Source: an uncultured Clostridia bacterium (lineage in GTDB: Bacteria; Bacillota; Clostridia; UBA1381). From it: 64,000 bases of DNA. Positions 56,056-62,560 of this stretch are shown here, in pieces (within the stretch, counting starts at the first letter, position 1; each line of letters starts with the position of its first letter). The position numbers and the translations under genes are program-made. The stretch lies in the NCBI GenBank assembly GCA_947631085.1, contig CANRJY010000001.1:124001-188000 (forward strand). Reading direction: 5' to 3'. Under the pieces are notes generated by a model. The model was not told the DNA's origin and ran no database searches. It was given only the letters and a program-made list of their open reading frames with translations.

Positions 56056-58071
56056 TTATTTTTCCTTAAGATAATCCGCTACAGCCTTTTCTACCATTTC
56101 GGCAACCGCGTCGACCGTCGTGTCCTTTATCTGGGCGCCCGCCACAGTCATATGTCCGCCGCCGCCGAGCGCTTCCATGATAAGCTGAACGTTGATGTTT
56201 CCGAGCGATCTGCTGCTTATTCCCACAATGCCGTTATCCATTGGATAAACCACGAACGACGCGTGTATGTTATTGATATTTAACATCTCGTCAGCCGCCT
56301 GCGACGCGATGACCTTTATGTTGTCAAATTTCTCATAGCACTTTGCAACGGCTATATCCGGAGCGATCTCCGCGGCTGTTTTCACTATGTCGACCTTGTG
56401 ATCGTAATCAGCCTTATCAACATTAAATATCTTCTTTACATCAACAGTGCTCAGTCCCAATCGGCGCAGATAGGACGCCGCCTCAAATGTTCGGACGCCC
56501 GTTTTCAATATGAAATTCTTTGTGTCCATAAGTATTCCCGTATACAGACATTCCGCCTCAGTCGTGGTGAGAGCTCCTCCCAAATTCATATATTCCAAAA
56601 GCTCCGTCGCCATTTCACAAGCCGACGACGCGTATGGCTCGTGGTAAATAAGCGAGCAATTCGGAATAAACTCCGTCGAGCGTCTGTGATGGTCTATGAG
56701 AACGATTTTCGACAGGCGGCTCAAAAGCAGTCTGCTCGGCAGCATTGACGGTCTGTGCGTGTCAAGGATAACGAGCAGCGTATCGGGAGTGGCAAGTCCG
56801 AGCGCCCGCTCCTCGTCAACAAACATTCCGTCATACTCGGGGATCTTGCGAAGCTCCTCATACATACCCGCTATTGCCGGAGAATTTCTGTCATCAAGTA
56901 TGTACGGCTGCTTTCCGAGCGTGCGTACCGCTCTTTGCAGTCCCATCGCCGCACCGAAGCAGTCATAGTCAGCTCCGGAATGTCCCATAAAAATTACCTT
57001 ATCCGAATTTTTTATAAAATCCTTCAGCGCAAGCGCGACAGAGCGTGTTTTTACCCTCGTGCTCTTCTCATAATCGCGCGATTTGCCGCCGTAGAAATTA
57101 TACTGCGTATCGTCCTTCACGCTTACCTGGTCGCCGCCTCTGCCCAAAGCCATTTCAAGCGCGTTCCTCGCGCTTGCCTCGTTTTCGAGTATGCCGCCGG
57201 ACGTGCCTATTCCTATGCTTACGCTGAGCGGCATTTTTATTTGATCGCCCACCGCGCGCACTTTATCGAGAATATCAAATTTATTCTCAACGTATTTTTT
57301 CAAATACTGGTGTTCAAACACAAGGAAATATCTGTCGCGGTCGGTCTTTTTAACCATCGCGTGTCCTTCCGTACCCCATGCATTTATTATAGAGCGCAGC
57401 TGAGTGTTTACGGACTGTTCCTCGATATCGGTAACGCGCTGCATTACCTCGTCGTAATTATCAATGCTGATAACAGCGATATCGGCGCGCTCATTTTCGT
57501 ATAGGTGCCGAATTTCGGTTTCCTCCGTCTTATCGAGCAGATACATGTACACCGAATACTTGTCGTCCGCGTTTCCCGACGGCGGCGTTTTTTCCCTGAC
57601 CAGTCTGCCCATGACCGTATAAATTTTTCCCGCCGCGCGCACGCTCCTTTCAAAGCTTTCGCCCGCTTTTAAAACCTCGCTCCATTTAAGGTCGGGAAAT
57701 ATGCTTTCCACTGTGCTGTTAAAAAGATTTCTGTTTGAGAACATTTCGGAAAGCCTGTCGTTATACCATCCGACAGTCCCGTCAATATGCGCCATAAGTA
57801 TAGGTATGGGAAAGCTCGCCATAATATTAGCCGTAGCCGCGCCGGAATCGGTTCTTACAAGCTGAAGGTAATCCGACACGCGGTCTCTGTGTTTTTTCCC
57901 TATGACCGCCGCCGTAAACAGCAAAGCAAGTCCCGCCAGGGACTCAATTACGCCTATATACCGGTTTTCGGTAAAAAAAACGGTCAAAACGCCGCACGCC
58001 AAAAGCAGCACAGCCGAGCATACGGCTATAATCCCGTATGAGCGTACAATATGTCCATATCGCTTCTTCAT
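56056..58071 (-). CDS. gdpP: Cyclic-di-AMP phosphodiesterase GdpP
   Basis: 671 residues. Two membrane segments (about 10-55) precede a PAS-like domain (about 75-160), a degenerate GGDEF domain (about 170-300), and DHH (GHSGADYDCFGAAMGL, LIDHHRR) and DHHA1 (GGGGHMTVAGAQ) domains. It hydrolyses c-di-AMP, controlling cell-wall and potassium balance. The ORF-track start at 58200 is replaced by the ATG at 58071, with GGAGGAG upstream, giving a membrane-first protein of normal length. The gdpP-rplI-dnaB order is conserved in Bacillota. Confidence 0.95.
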   Translation of the reverse strand: MKKRYGHIVRSYGIIAVCSAVLLLACGVLTVFFTENRYIGVIESLAGLALLFTAAVIGKKHRDRVSDYLQLVRTDSGAATANIMASFPIPILMAHIDGTVGWYNDRLSEMFSNRNLFNSTVESIFPDLKWSEVLKAGESFERSVRAAGKIYTVMGRLVREKTPPSGNADDKYSVYMYLLDKTEETEIRHLYENERADIAVISIDNYDEVMQRVTDIEEQSVNTQLRSIINAWGTEGHAMVKKTDRDRYFLVFEHQYLKKYVENKFDILDKVRAVGDQIKMPLSVSIGIGTSGGILENEASARNALEMALGRGGDQVSVKDDTQYNFYGGKSRDYEKSTRVKTRSVALALKDFIKNSDKVIFMGHSGADYDCFGAAMGLQRAVRTLGKQPYILDDRNSPAIAGMYEELRKIPEYDGMFVDEERALGLATPDTLLVILDTHRPSMLPSRLLLSRLSKIVLIDHHRRSTEFIPNCSLIYHEPYASSACEMATELLEYMNLGGALTTTEAECLYTGILMDTKNFILKTGVRTFEAASYLRRLGLSTVDVKKIFNVDKADYDHKVDIVKTAAEIAPDIAVAKCYEKFDNIKVIASQAADEMLNINNIHASFVVYPMDNGIVGISSRSLGNINVQLIMEALGGGGHMTVAGAQIKDTTVDAVAEMVEKAVADYLKEK

Positions 58072-58114
58072 ATAAAGCTCCTCCAATTTTGCCGCATCGG
58101 CGCGGCAAGCCGCC

Positions 58115-58417
58115 TCAGCGGCTTTTAATGTACTTCCTGAGCTCGGACATGTCGGAAAAGGCCGTTTCAAGCTCGTGACCGTTTTCGACCGCCATTTCAA
58201 GAAGCTCCGTTATTTTGTAATCGATACTTCCGAAACCCAGTCCCAGCCGGCGCGCGAGTATATAGTCCATAGCAATAATCGTGGCTATGCTGCTCGTTAC
58301 CGCGTCGCCGCCGCTCATCTCGTCGTACTCCGACAAAGCGCGGTACAGATTCGCCACCTCCGACAGAATTTCGCTTTTTATAGTATCAATCGCTTTCAGA
58401 TTAGCAGAAATATTCAT
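58115..58417 (-). CDS. MazG-like family protein
   Basis: 100 residues, all helical, related in fold to MazG nucleotide pyrophosphohydrolases (four-helix bundle). AKxIKAIDxIK-type N-terminus (LKAIDTIKSEILSEVANLYRAL) and LARRLGLGFGSID fit a small clostridial MazG-like family that often lies upstream of gdpP. The acidic EExxE metal motif of true MazG is not obvious, so enzymatic activity is doubtful. The ORF-track start at 58549 lies upstream of the promoter; the ATG at 58417 has GGAGGG at 8 bases. Confidence 0.7.
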   Translation of the reverse strand: MNISANLKAIDTIKSEILSEVANLYRALSEYDEMSGGDAVTSSIATIIAMDYILARRLGLGFGSIDYKITELLEMAVENGHELETAFSDMSELRKYIKSR

Positions 58418-58472
58418 AATGATGTCCCTCCGTGATGTCAATTCCAAATTATGTATTCTCTTACAATTATAT

Positions 58473-58501
58473 ATTTTAGCACAAACTTGTCCGTTAGTCA
58501 A
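58473..58501 (-). promoter_or_regulatory. Promoter of the MazG-like-gdpP-rplI-dnaB-tilS operon
   Basis: Minus strand TTGACT, 17 bases, TAAAAT with TG one base upstream (extended -10). It is about 55 bases before the MazG-like start. No terminator is seen between these five genes. Confidence 0.7.
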
Positions 58502-58667
58502 CAAATATTCATTGACAAACGTATTCCAATATAAACAAAAATCTGACATAATACTGTTTTTCCCGATTTACGGCTATGTTTTAGCGCCGGATTATACCTC
58601 CGCGAACAGGTATATATCGGCGCGATGTAAAATATATAATATATTTTCATATTTTTTCATTTTCCTA
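58502..58667. other. Divergent intergenic region with an imperfect hairpin
   Basis: No gene here. The notable structure is an imperfect inverted repeat at 58584-58623 (GCGCCG...TATACCT / AGGTATA...CGGCGC, 13 paired bases with a 3-base mismatch), without a T tract. It lies between the gdpP-operon promoter and the P-ATPase promoter and could be a regulator site or a weak terminator. Confidence 0.4.
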
Positions 58668-58696
58668 TTGACAAAACATATATCATGGCATATAAT
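58668..58696 (+). promoter_or_regulatory. Consensus promoter of the P-ATPase gene
   Basis: TTGACA, 17 bases, TATAAT, both perfect. The operator at 58703-58718 overlaps the expected transcription start, which suits repression. Confidence 0.85.
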
Positions 58697-58702
58697 GAAT
58701 AC

Positions 58703-58718
58703 ATGAGCAAATGTTCAT
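58703..58718 (+). promoter_or_regulatory. ArsR/SmtB-type operator
   Basis: ATGAGCAAATGTTCAT is an imperfect palindrome (one mismatch) matching the ATGAACA..TGTTCAT form bound by CzrA/SmtB metal sensors. It sits 6 bases after the -10 box. No ArsR gene is in this window, so the repressor would be encoded elsewhere. Confidence 0.6.
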
Positions 58719-58743
58719 ATGTTCAATAATGGGGGGTCATATT

Positions 58744-60705
58744 ATGGAAAAGGGTATGGAATTGCATAAAGGATGTGCGCATCATGACTGCGCGCATGAG
58801 CACGAGCACCACGATCATAACAGCTGTCATTCGCACGGGGACTCCTGCCATGATCACGGCTGCGGCTGTGACCACGGCGAGGAAAACGGCAAGGTCATGC
58901 TTGCGCGTATCATAGCGGGGGCGGTGATTTTTGCCGCGGCGATAATTCTCAAAAAAGAGCCTCTGTCAACAATTCTTTTCGTTGCCGCGTATATCGTTCT
59001 CGGGTATGATATTGTTCTGAGAGCAGTGAAAAATCTGTTTAAAGGTCATGTGTTCGACGAAAATTTCCTTATGGCTGTCGCGAGCATCGGCGCTTTTATC
59101 GTGGGCGAACACCCCGAAGCGGTAGCCGTAATGCTGTTTTATCAGGTCGGCGAGAGCTTACAGGATATGGCGGTGGACAAAAGCCGCAAATCCATTACCG
59201 AGCTGATGGATATACGCCCCGATTACGCGAATATCGAAAAGGACGGTAAAATAGAGCGTATTTCGCCCGAAAACGTGTCAATTAACGACATTATTGTAGT
59301 TAAAAACGGCGAAAAAGTACCTCTTGACGGCATTGTTACAGACGGAAAATCATATCTCGACACAAGCGCGCTGACGGGCGAAAGCGTGCCGCGCACGATC
59401 CGCGAGGGCGGAGAGGTATTAAGCGGCAGCATAAACACGGGCTCGCCGCTCAAAATCCGCGTCACAAAGGCGTATCACGACAGCACGGTTTCAAAAATAC
59501 TCGAAATGGTCGAGCACGCGCAGGGCAAAAAGGCGAAATCGGAAAAATTCATCACGTCGTTTGCGCGCGTGTATACGCCTGTCGTAGTCGGGCTGGCGGT
59601 GCTTTTGGCGCTCCTCCCTCCCCTGCTGCTTCACGAGGAATTTTCAAAATGGATCTATCGCGGGCTGATATTCCTCGTAGTATCGTGTCCGTGCGCGCTG
59701 GTGGTTTCCATTCCGCTCGGATTTTTCGCGGGAATAGGCTGCGCTTCGCGTAGCGGTATACTCGTAAAGGGCGGCAATTATCTTGAGGCTTTATCTAAAT
59801 TGGAAAGCGTCGTTTTCGATAAAACGGGAACGCTTACAAAGGGAGTGTTCCGCGTAAGCAAAATCTGCGGTGCGGACGAAAACGAGCTTTTAAAGCTCGC
59901 CGCGTACGCCGAATATTACTCAAACCACCCTATCGCGGCTTCGATAAAAAGCGCGTACGGCGATATTGACAAGGATAAAATTTTCGATTATACCGAGCAT
60001 TCCGGCATGGGAATTTCCGCGAATATAGACGGACACAAGGTTCTCGCGGGAAACGCGAAGCTGATGAACGGTATTGCCGTGCCTGACGTGAGCGAGAGCG
60101 GCAGCGTGGTTTATATCGCGCGCGACGGCGAATATATGGGCTATATCGTAATATCGGACGAAATCAAGCCCGACAGCCGCGGCGCGGTCGAAGGGCTCAA
60201 CGCGGAGGGTATCAATACCGTAATGCTTACCGGCGACGCCGAAAAATCCGCCGCCGACACCGCCGAAATGCTCGGAATACGCGATTATCACGCGCAGCTT
60301 TTACCGCAGGATAAGACCGCGAAAATGGAGGAAATCATATCAAAAAAAAGTGAAAACCGCGTCTGCGCGTTCGTGGGCGACGGAATAAACGACGCTCCGG
60401 TGCTGTCGCTTGCCGACATAGGAATTGCAATGGGCGGGCTCGGCTCCGACAGCGCTATCGAAGCGGCTGACGTGGTGCTGATGACCGACGAGCCTTCGAA
60501 GCTCCTGAAAGGAATAAAAATCGCGAAAAAAACTATGAGAATCATAAAGCAGAACATAGCGTTCGCGCTCGGAATAAAGGTAATCGTAATGGCGTTGAGC
60601 GCGCTGGGACTGAGCAATATGTGGATGGCGATTTTCGCCGACGTGGGAGTGGCTCTGCTTGCGGTATTAAACGCGCTGCGGGCGCTCAGAATAAGCAAAA
60701 AATAA
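58744..60705 (+). CDS. Heavy-metal P1B-type ATPase (zinc/cadmium type)
   Basis: 653 residues. Instead of an HMA domain, the first 45 residues are Cys/His-rich (HHDCAHEHEHHDHNSCHSHGDSCHDHGCGCDHG), likely a zinc-binding tail. Eight membrane segments are expected, with CPC (SCPCALVVS, about 314-316), the phosphorylated Asp at about 359 (DKTGT), HP (SNHPIAASI) and GDGINDAPVL. It exports Zn2+, Cd2+ or Pb2+ (CadA/ZntA family). The ORF-track start at 58711 lies inside the operator; GGGGGG is 7 bases before the ATG at 58744. Metal choice is inferred from motifs and the operator. Confidence 0.92.
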   Translation: MEKGMELHKGCAHHDCAHEHEHHDHNSCHSHGDSCHDHGCGCDHGEENGKVMLARIIAGAVIFAAAIILKKEPLSTILFVAAYIVLGYDIVLRAVKNLFKGHVFDENFLMAVASIGAFIVGEHPEAVAVMLFYQVGESLQDMAVDKSRKSITELMDIRPDYANIEKDGKIERISPENVSINDIIVVKNGEKVPLDGIVTDGKSYLDTSALTGESVPRTIREGGEVLSGSINTGSPLKIRVTKAYHDSTVSKILEMVEHAQGKKAKSEKFITSFARVYTPVVVGLAVLLALLPPLLLHEEFSKWIYRGLIFLVVSCPCALVVSIPLGFFAGIGCASRSGILVKGGNYLEALSKLESVVFDKTGTLTKGVFRVSKICGADENELLKLAAYAEYYSNHPIAASIKSAYGDIDKDKIFDYTEHSGMGISANIDGHKVLAGNAKLMNGIAVPDVSESGSVVYIARDGEYMGYIVISDEIKPDSRGAVEGLNAEGINTVMLTGDAEKSAADTAEMLGIRDYHAQLLPQDKTAKMEEIISKKSENRVCAFVGDGINDAPVLSLADIGIAMGGLGSDSAIEAADVVLMTDEPSKLLKGIKIAKKTMRIIKQNIAFALGIKVIVMALSALGLSNMWMAIFADVGVALLAVLNALRALRISKK

Positions 60706-60724
60706 TTAAATTGCTTCGAATTTC

Positions 60725-60753
60725 TTGACATTTGAAAAGGAATGTAGTATAAT
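60725..60753 (+). promoter_or_regulatory. Consensus promoter into the 60.8-61.1 kb element
   Basis: TTGACA, 17 bases, TATAAT; both perfect. It lies 19 bases past the P-ATPase stop and fires into a region without a plus-strand gene until the tRNA, so it probably makes a noncoding RNA. Confidence 0.8.
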
Positions 60754-60827
60754 AATAAAAAAGTAAGGCAAGACCTCAAACGGTTATGCCCTTAATATGG
60801 TTATTTTATAAGAATAACCGTCCAGGG

Positions 60828-60953
60828 TCAGTGGGCGGTTATTCTGCTTCTATAGCGCAAGTTATCAAAATTCTGATAACCGTTAAAATTATTTTGAGGA
60901 TCACTCGCCATAATTTCTTTTTTGCCATGTGCAAAAATGTGCCTACTTTTCAT
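60828..60953 (-). CDS. Small ORF, 41 residues, with strong ribosome site
   Basis: Not in the ORF track. ATG at 60953, 8 bases after AAAGGAGGGC (60961-60970), ends TGA. Sequence starts MKSRHIFAHGKKEIM; polar and basic, no recognised family. It overlaps the 29-residue hydrophobic ORF in another frame and could serve as a leader whose translation opens it, as mok does for hok. Real translation is uncertain. Confidence 0.3.
   Translation of the reverse strand: MKSRHIFAHGKKEIMASDPQNNFNGYQNFDNLRYRSRITAH
60839..60928 (-). CDS. Candidate small hydrophobic peptide, 29 residues
   Basis: Not in the ORF track. MAKKKLWRVILKII...ITCAIEAE: a basic N-terminus, one hydrophobic helix and an acidic end, the form of a type I toxin or other small membrane peptide. 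It resembles in pattern the short 'smalltalk' peptides of Bacteroidales, from memory only. No good ribosome site of its own; the strong one belongs to the overlapping 41-residue ORF 25 bases upstream. Confidence 0.35.
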   Translation of the reverse strand: MAKKKLWRVILKIILTVIRILITCAIEAE

Positions 60954-61079
60954 AAGCACCGCCCTCCTTTCTCAATTACTCGGCTCGTACGAGCCTGTAT
61001 TAAGCAGGACGGGCATAACCGCCGGTGAATACACCGTTAAGAAAATCTTGCCGTTACCCGCGGATCTCTCCGCGCTGTT

Positions 61080-61108
61080 ATTATAGCATATATGACGGAT
61101 TTTGTCGA
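61080..61108 (-). promoter_or_regulatory. Promoter of the minus-strand small-ORF transcript
   Basis: Minus strand TCGACA, 17 bases, TATAAT: one mismatch in the -35. It would start an RNA near 61073 reading toward the small ORFs, opposite to the 60725 promoter. Confidence 0.7.
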
Positions 61109-61178
61109 GATGTGTTATTATAATGAAAAAATAATGTAAAAAACGCATTAAAAAACTTTAAAAAATCAAAAAAATTTC

Positions 61179-61207
61179 TTGACAACAACTGATTTGTATG
61201 TTATTAT
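61179..61207 (+). promoter_or_regulatory. Promoter of tRNA-Glu
   Basis: TTGACA, 17 bases, TATTAT, ending 13 bases before the tRNA. Confidence 0.75.
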
Positions 61208-61220
61208 ATAAAAGCTGTAT

Positions 61221-61295
61221 GGCTCGTTGGTCAAGCGGTTAAGACTCCGGCCTCTCACGCCGGCAACGCGGGTTCGATTCCCGCACGAGTCACCA
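61221..61295 (+). tRNA. tRNA-Glu (anticodon CUC)
   Basis: 75 bases with encoded CCA. Acceptor GGCTCGT pairs with ACGAGTC (one G-U). The anticodon arm is CCGGC-CTCTCAC-GCCGG, giving anticodon CUC, which reads GAG. The T arm is GCGGG-TTCGATT-CCCGC. It overlaps no other gene and stands alone. Confidence 0.96.
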
Positions 61296-61299
61296 TATG

Positions 61300-61338
61300 C
61301 CGTATAAATGCTGCAATATCAGTGTTTATGCGGTTTTT
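61300..61338 (+). terminator. Terminator of tRNA-Glu
   Basis: CCGTATAAATGCTG, 6-base loop, CAGTGTTTATGCGG (with G-U pairs) followed by TTTTTTC. Confidence 0.88.
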
Positions 61339-61366
61339 TCTTAGTTTGTCGAAAAGGGGGATTTAT

Positions 61367-61780
61367 ATGCGCATTCTCGGAATTGACTACGGCGACGCGC
61401 GTGTTGGCGTGGCGGTAAGCGATATTATGGGGCTTACGGCTCAGGGCGTGGGTACTGTTCAAAATACCGGCAAAAAGCGGCTGCTCGGCGAGCTTAAAAA
61501 AATAATCGACGAGTACAAACCCGAAACAATAGTTATAGGTCTGCCGAAAAATATGGACGGGACAGTCGGCTTTCGCGGCGAAGCGACATATGAGTTCGCC
61601 GACGCTTTGAAGGAAATTTATTCCGGCGAAATAGTTTTCCGCGACGAGCGGCTCTCCACCGTCGGGGCGGCGCGGTTCTTAAACGAAACGAACACGCGCG
61701 GCAAAAAGCGCAAAAACGTGATCGACACAGTGGCGGCGTGTATAATTCTCGAGGGTTATCTCAATTCACAAAAGAAATAG
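61367..61780 (+). CDS. ruvX: Holliday-junction resolvase-like protein RuvX/YqgF
   Basis: 137 residues, RNase H-like fold. ILGIDYGDARVGVAVSD is the family N-terminus, with VIGLPKNMDGTVGFRG, the DERLSTVGAARFL motif and VIDTVAACIILEGYL at the end. YqgF matures 16S rRNA and may act on Holliday junctions. The start is moved from 61322 (inside the tRNA terminator) to 61367, with AAAAGGGGG before it. DUF1292 follows closely, the conserved Firmicutes order ruvX-yrzB. Confidence 0.95.
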   Translation: MRILGIDYGDARVGVAVSDIMGLTAQGVGTVQNTGKKRLLGELKKIIDEYKPETIVIGLPKNMDGTVGFRGEATYEFADALKEIYSGEIVFRDERLSTVGAARFLNETNTRGKKRKNVIDTVAACIILEGYLNSQKK

Positions 61781-61781
61781 A

Positions 61782-61810
61782 TTGACATTTGCGCCGATCT
61801 ATAATACAAT
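61782..61810 (+). promoter_or_regulatory. Promoter of the DUF1292 gene
   Basis: TTGACA, 17 bases, TACAAT, beginning one base after the ruvX stop. The downstream gene can be made independently of ruvX. Confidence 0.75.
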
Positions 61811-61845
61811 ATAATCATCAAATAAACTTAAAAGGAGAAAAAAAT

Positions 61846-62118
61846 ATGGAGGACAATATCATTATTTTAGAGGACGAGCACGGCTGCGAAATAGAGTTTG
61901 AGACAATAGACGTATTCGAGCTTGACGGCGTTACTTATTTTGCGCTTTTGGAGGTTCTTCCCGAGGAGGAGGAAAACGACGAGGTTCTTATCATGCAGGT
62001 TGAGGGCGATATCGACAGCGAGGAAGCCGAGCTTGTAATGGTTGAGGACGAGGACCGGCTCCAGGCGGCGTTCAACGAGTTTCTCCGCCGTGACGAGGAA
62101 GCGTTAAATCAGGAATAA
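61846..62118 (+). CDS. DUF1292 family protein (YrzB-like)
   Basis: 90 residues, very acidic (many Asp/Glu pairs). DNIIILEDEHGCEIEFE and VDGVTYF-like LDGVTYFALLEVLPEEEE are the family pattern. Function unknown, though it is near ruvX in most Firmicutes. The start is moved from 61789 to 61846, where AAAAGGAG lies upstream; the earlier start is inside the promoter. Confidence 0.9.
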   Translation: MEDNIIILEDEHGCEIEFETIDVFELDGVTYFALLEVLPEEEENDEVLIMQVEGDIDSEEAELVMVEDEDRLQAAFNEFLRRDEEALNQE

Positions 62119-62205
62119 TTAAAATATTGCGGTAATATGCCTGTAAAGATATTTTAATGAAAAAACATAAAATTTCCTATTGTAATTTTGCCGCGTTTGT
62201 GGTAT

Positions 62206-62211
62206 TATAAT
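62206..62211 (+). promoter_or_regulatory. -10 box of the 6S RNA candidate
   Basis: Perfect TATAAT with a weak -35 (TTGTAA at 20 bases, or none at 17). It places a transcription start near 62220. Confidence 0.55.
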
Positions 62212-62221
62212 TACAGAAACA

Positions 62222-62430
62222 AAACTTAATAAAAATCCCTGAGATTTCGCGTATTTAGGTCTTTTTTTTACCAACACATCTTATAAGGGATGCCGGCTCC
62301 GGCTGCGGCGTATACGCCTCCGTTTCTTCGGAAATGCCAGTGGACATATAATGCACTCGGGCGGCGACCCACCTGCAATAGCAGGTAGAAACTCGACCTG
62401 TTATAACGGTTATCTTGGGGTTTTGTTTTG
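62222..62430 (+). ncRNA. ssrS: 6S RNA candidate
   Basis: A 200-base gene-free stretch whose ends pair: AAAATCCCTGAGAT (62232-62245) with ATCTTGGGGTTTT (62412-62424), about 13 bp with G-U pairs and one bulge. CCTGAGATTTCGCG resembles the 5' end of 6S RNAs, and GGCGACCCACCTGC-AATA-GCAGGT (62363-62386) resembles the 3'-side hairpin. 6S RNA mimics an open promoter and binds sigma-70/A RNA polymerase. No ORF of interest lies inside. Made from memory of the family; a covariance-model search would settle it. Confidence 0.65.
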
Positions 62431-62481
62431 CAAAAAGCGGTCAAGCCCGTACATAACCGTTATTTTATGATATTCCACTTA

Positions 62482-62518
62482 CAAAAGAGCGTATCAGTGA
62501 AAATGATACGCTCTTTTG
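62482..62518. terminator. Bidirectional terminator
   Basis: CAAAAGAGCGTATCA, 7-base loop, TGATACGCTCTTTTG: 15 bp perfect, with T runs on both sides. It ends the 6S candidate (+) and the partial gene (-). Confidence 0.92.
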
Positions 62519-62560
62519 TTGTTTGTTTACTTTTTATATTCCAAGCTTTAACGAATTTAA

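Larger units (their letters stand above)
60760..61073. ncRNA. Candidate structured RNA / type I toxin-antitoxin-like element
   Basis: This 314-base gap is bounded by two promoters facing inward (60725-60753 and 61080-61108). Its ends pair: CGGTTATGCCC at 60781-60791 is the inverse of 61011-61021, and GGCAAGA at about 60776-60782 region is mirrored by TCTTGCC at about 61046-61052, nested outside it. Inside are a GAATAACCG(T)CC...GGGCGGTTATTC hairpin (about 60810-60845), GTTATCA/TGATAAC, the palindrome GGCTCGTACGAGCC (60982-60995) and CGCGGA/TCCGCG (61060-61075). Minus-strand small ORFs (next two entries) have a strong ribosome site. The layout recalls Fst- or Hok-like type I toxin loci with a long-range 5'-3' lock. 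No match to a named family is claimed. Confidence 0.5.

Noticed and set aside
56755-57504. Plus-strand ORF of 249 residues opposite gdpP
   Set aside because: Antisense of the GGDEF-DHH region with no ribosome site.
58711-58743. Upstream start (MFICSIMGGHI) of the P-ATPase
   Set aside because: These codons overlap the operator; a GGGGGG ribosome site points to the ATG at 58744.
60786-61028. Plus-strand ORF of 80 residues in the 60.8 kb element
   Set aside because: No ribosome site; the sequence is explained by the structured element, and the minus strand has the better start signal.
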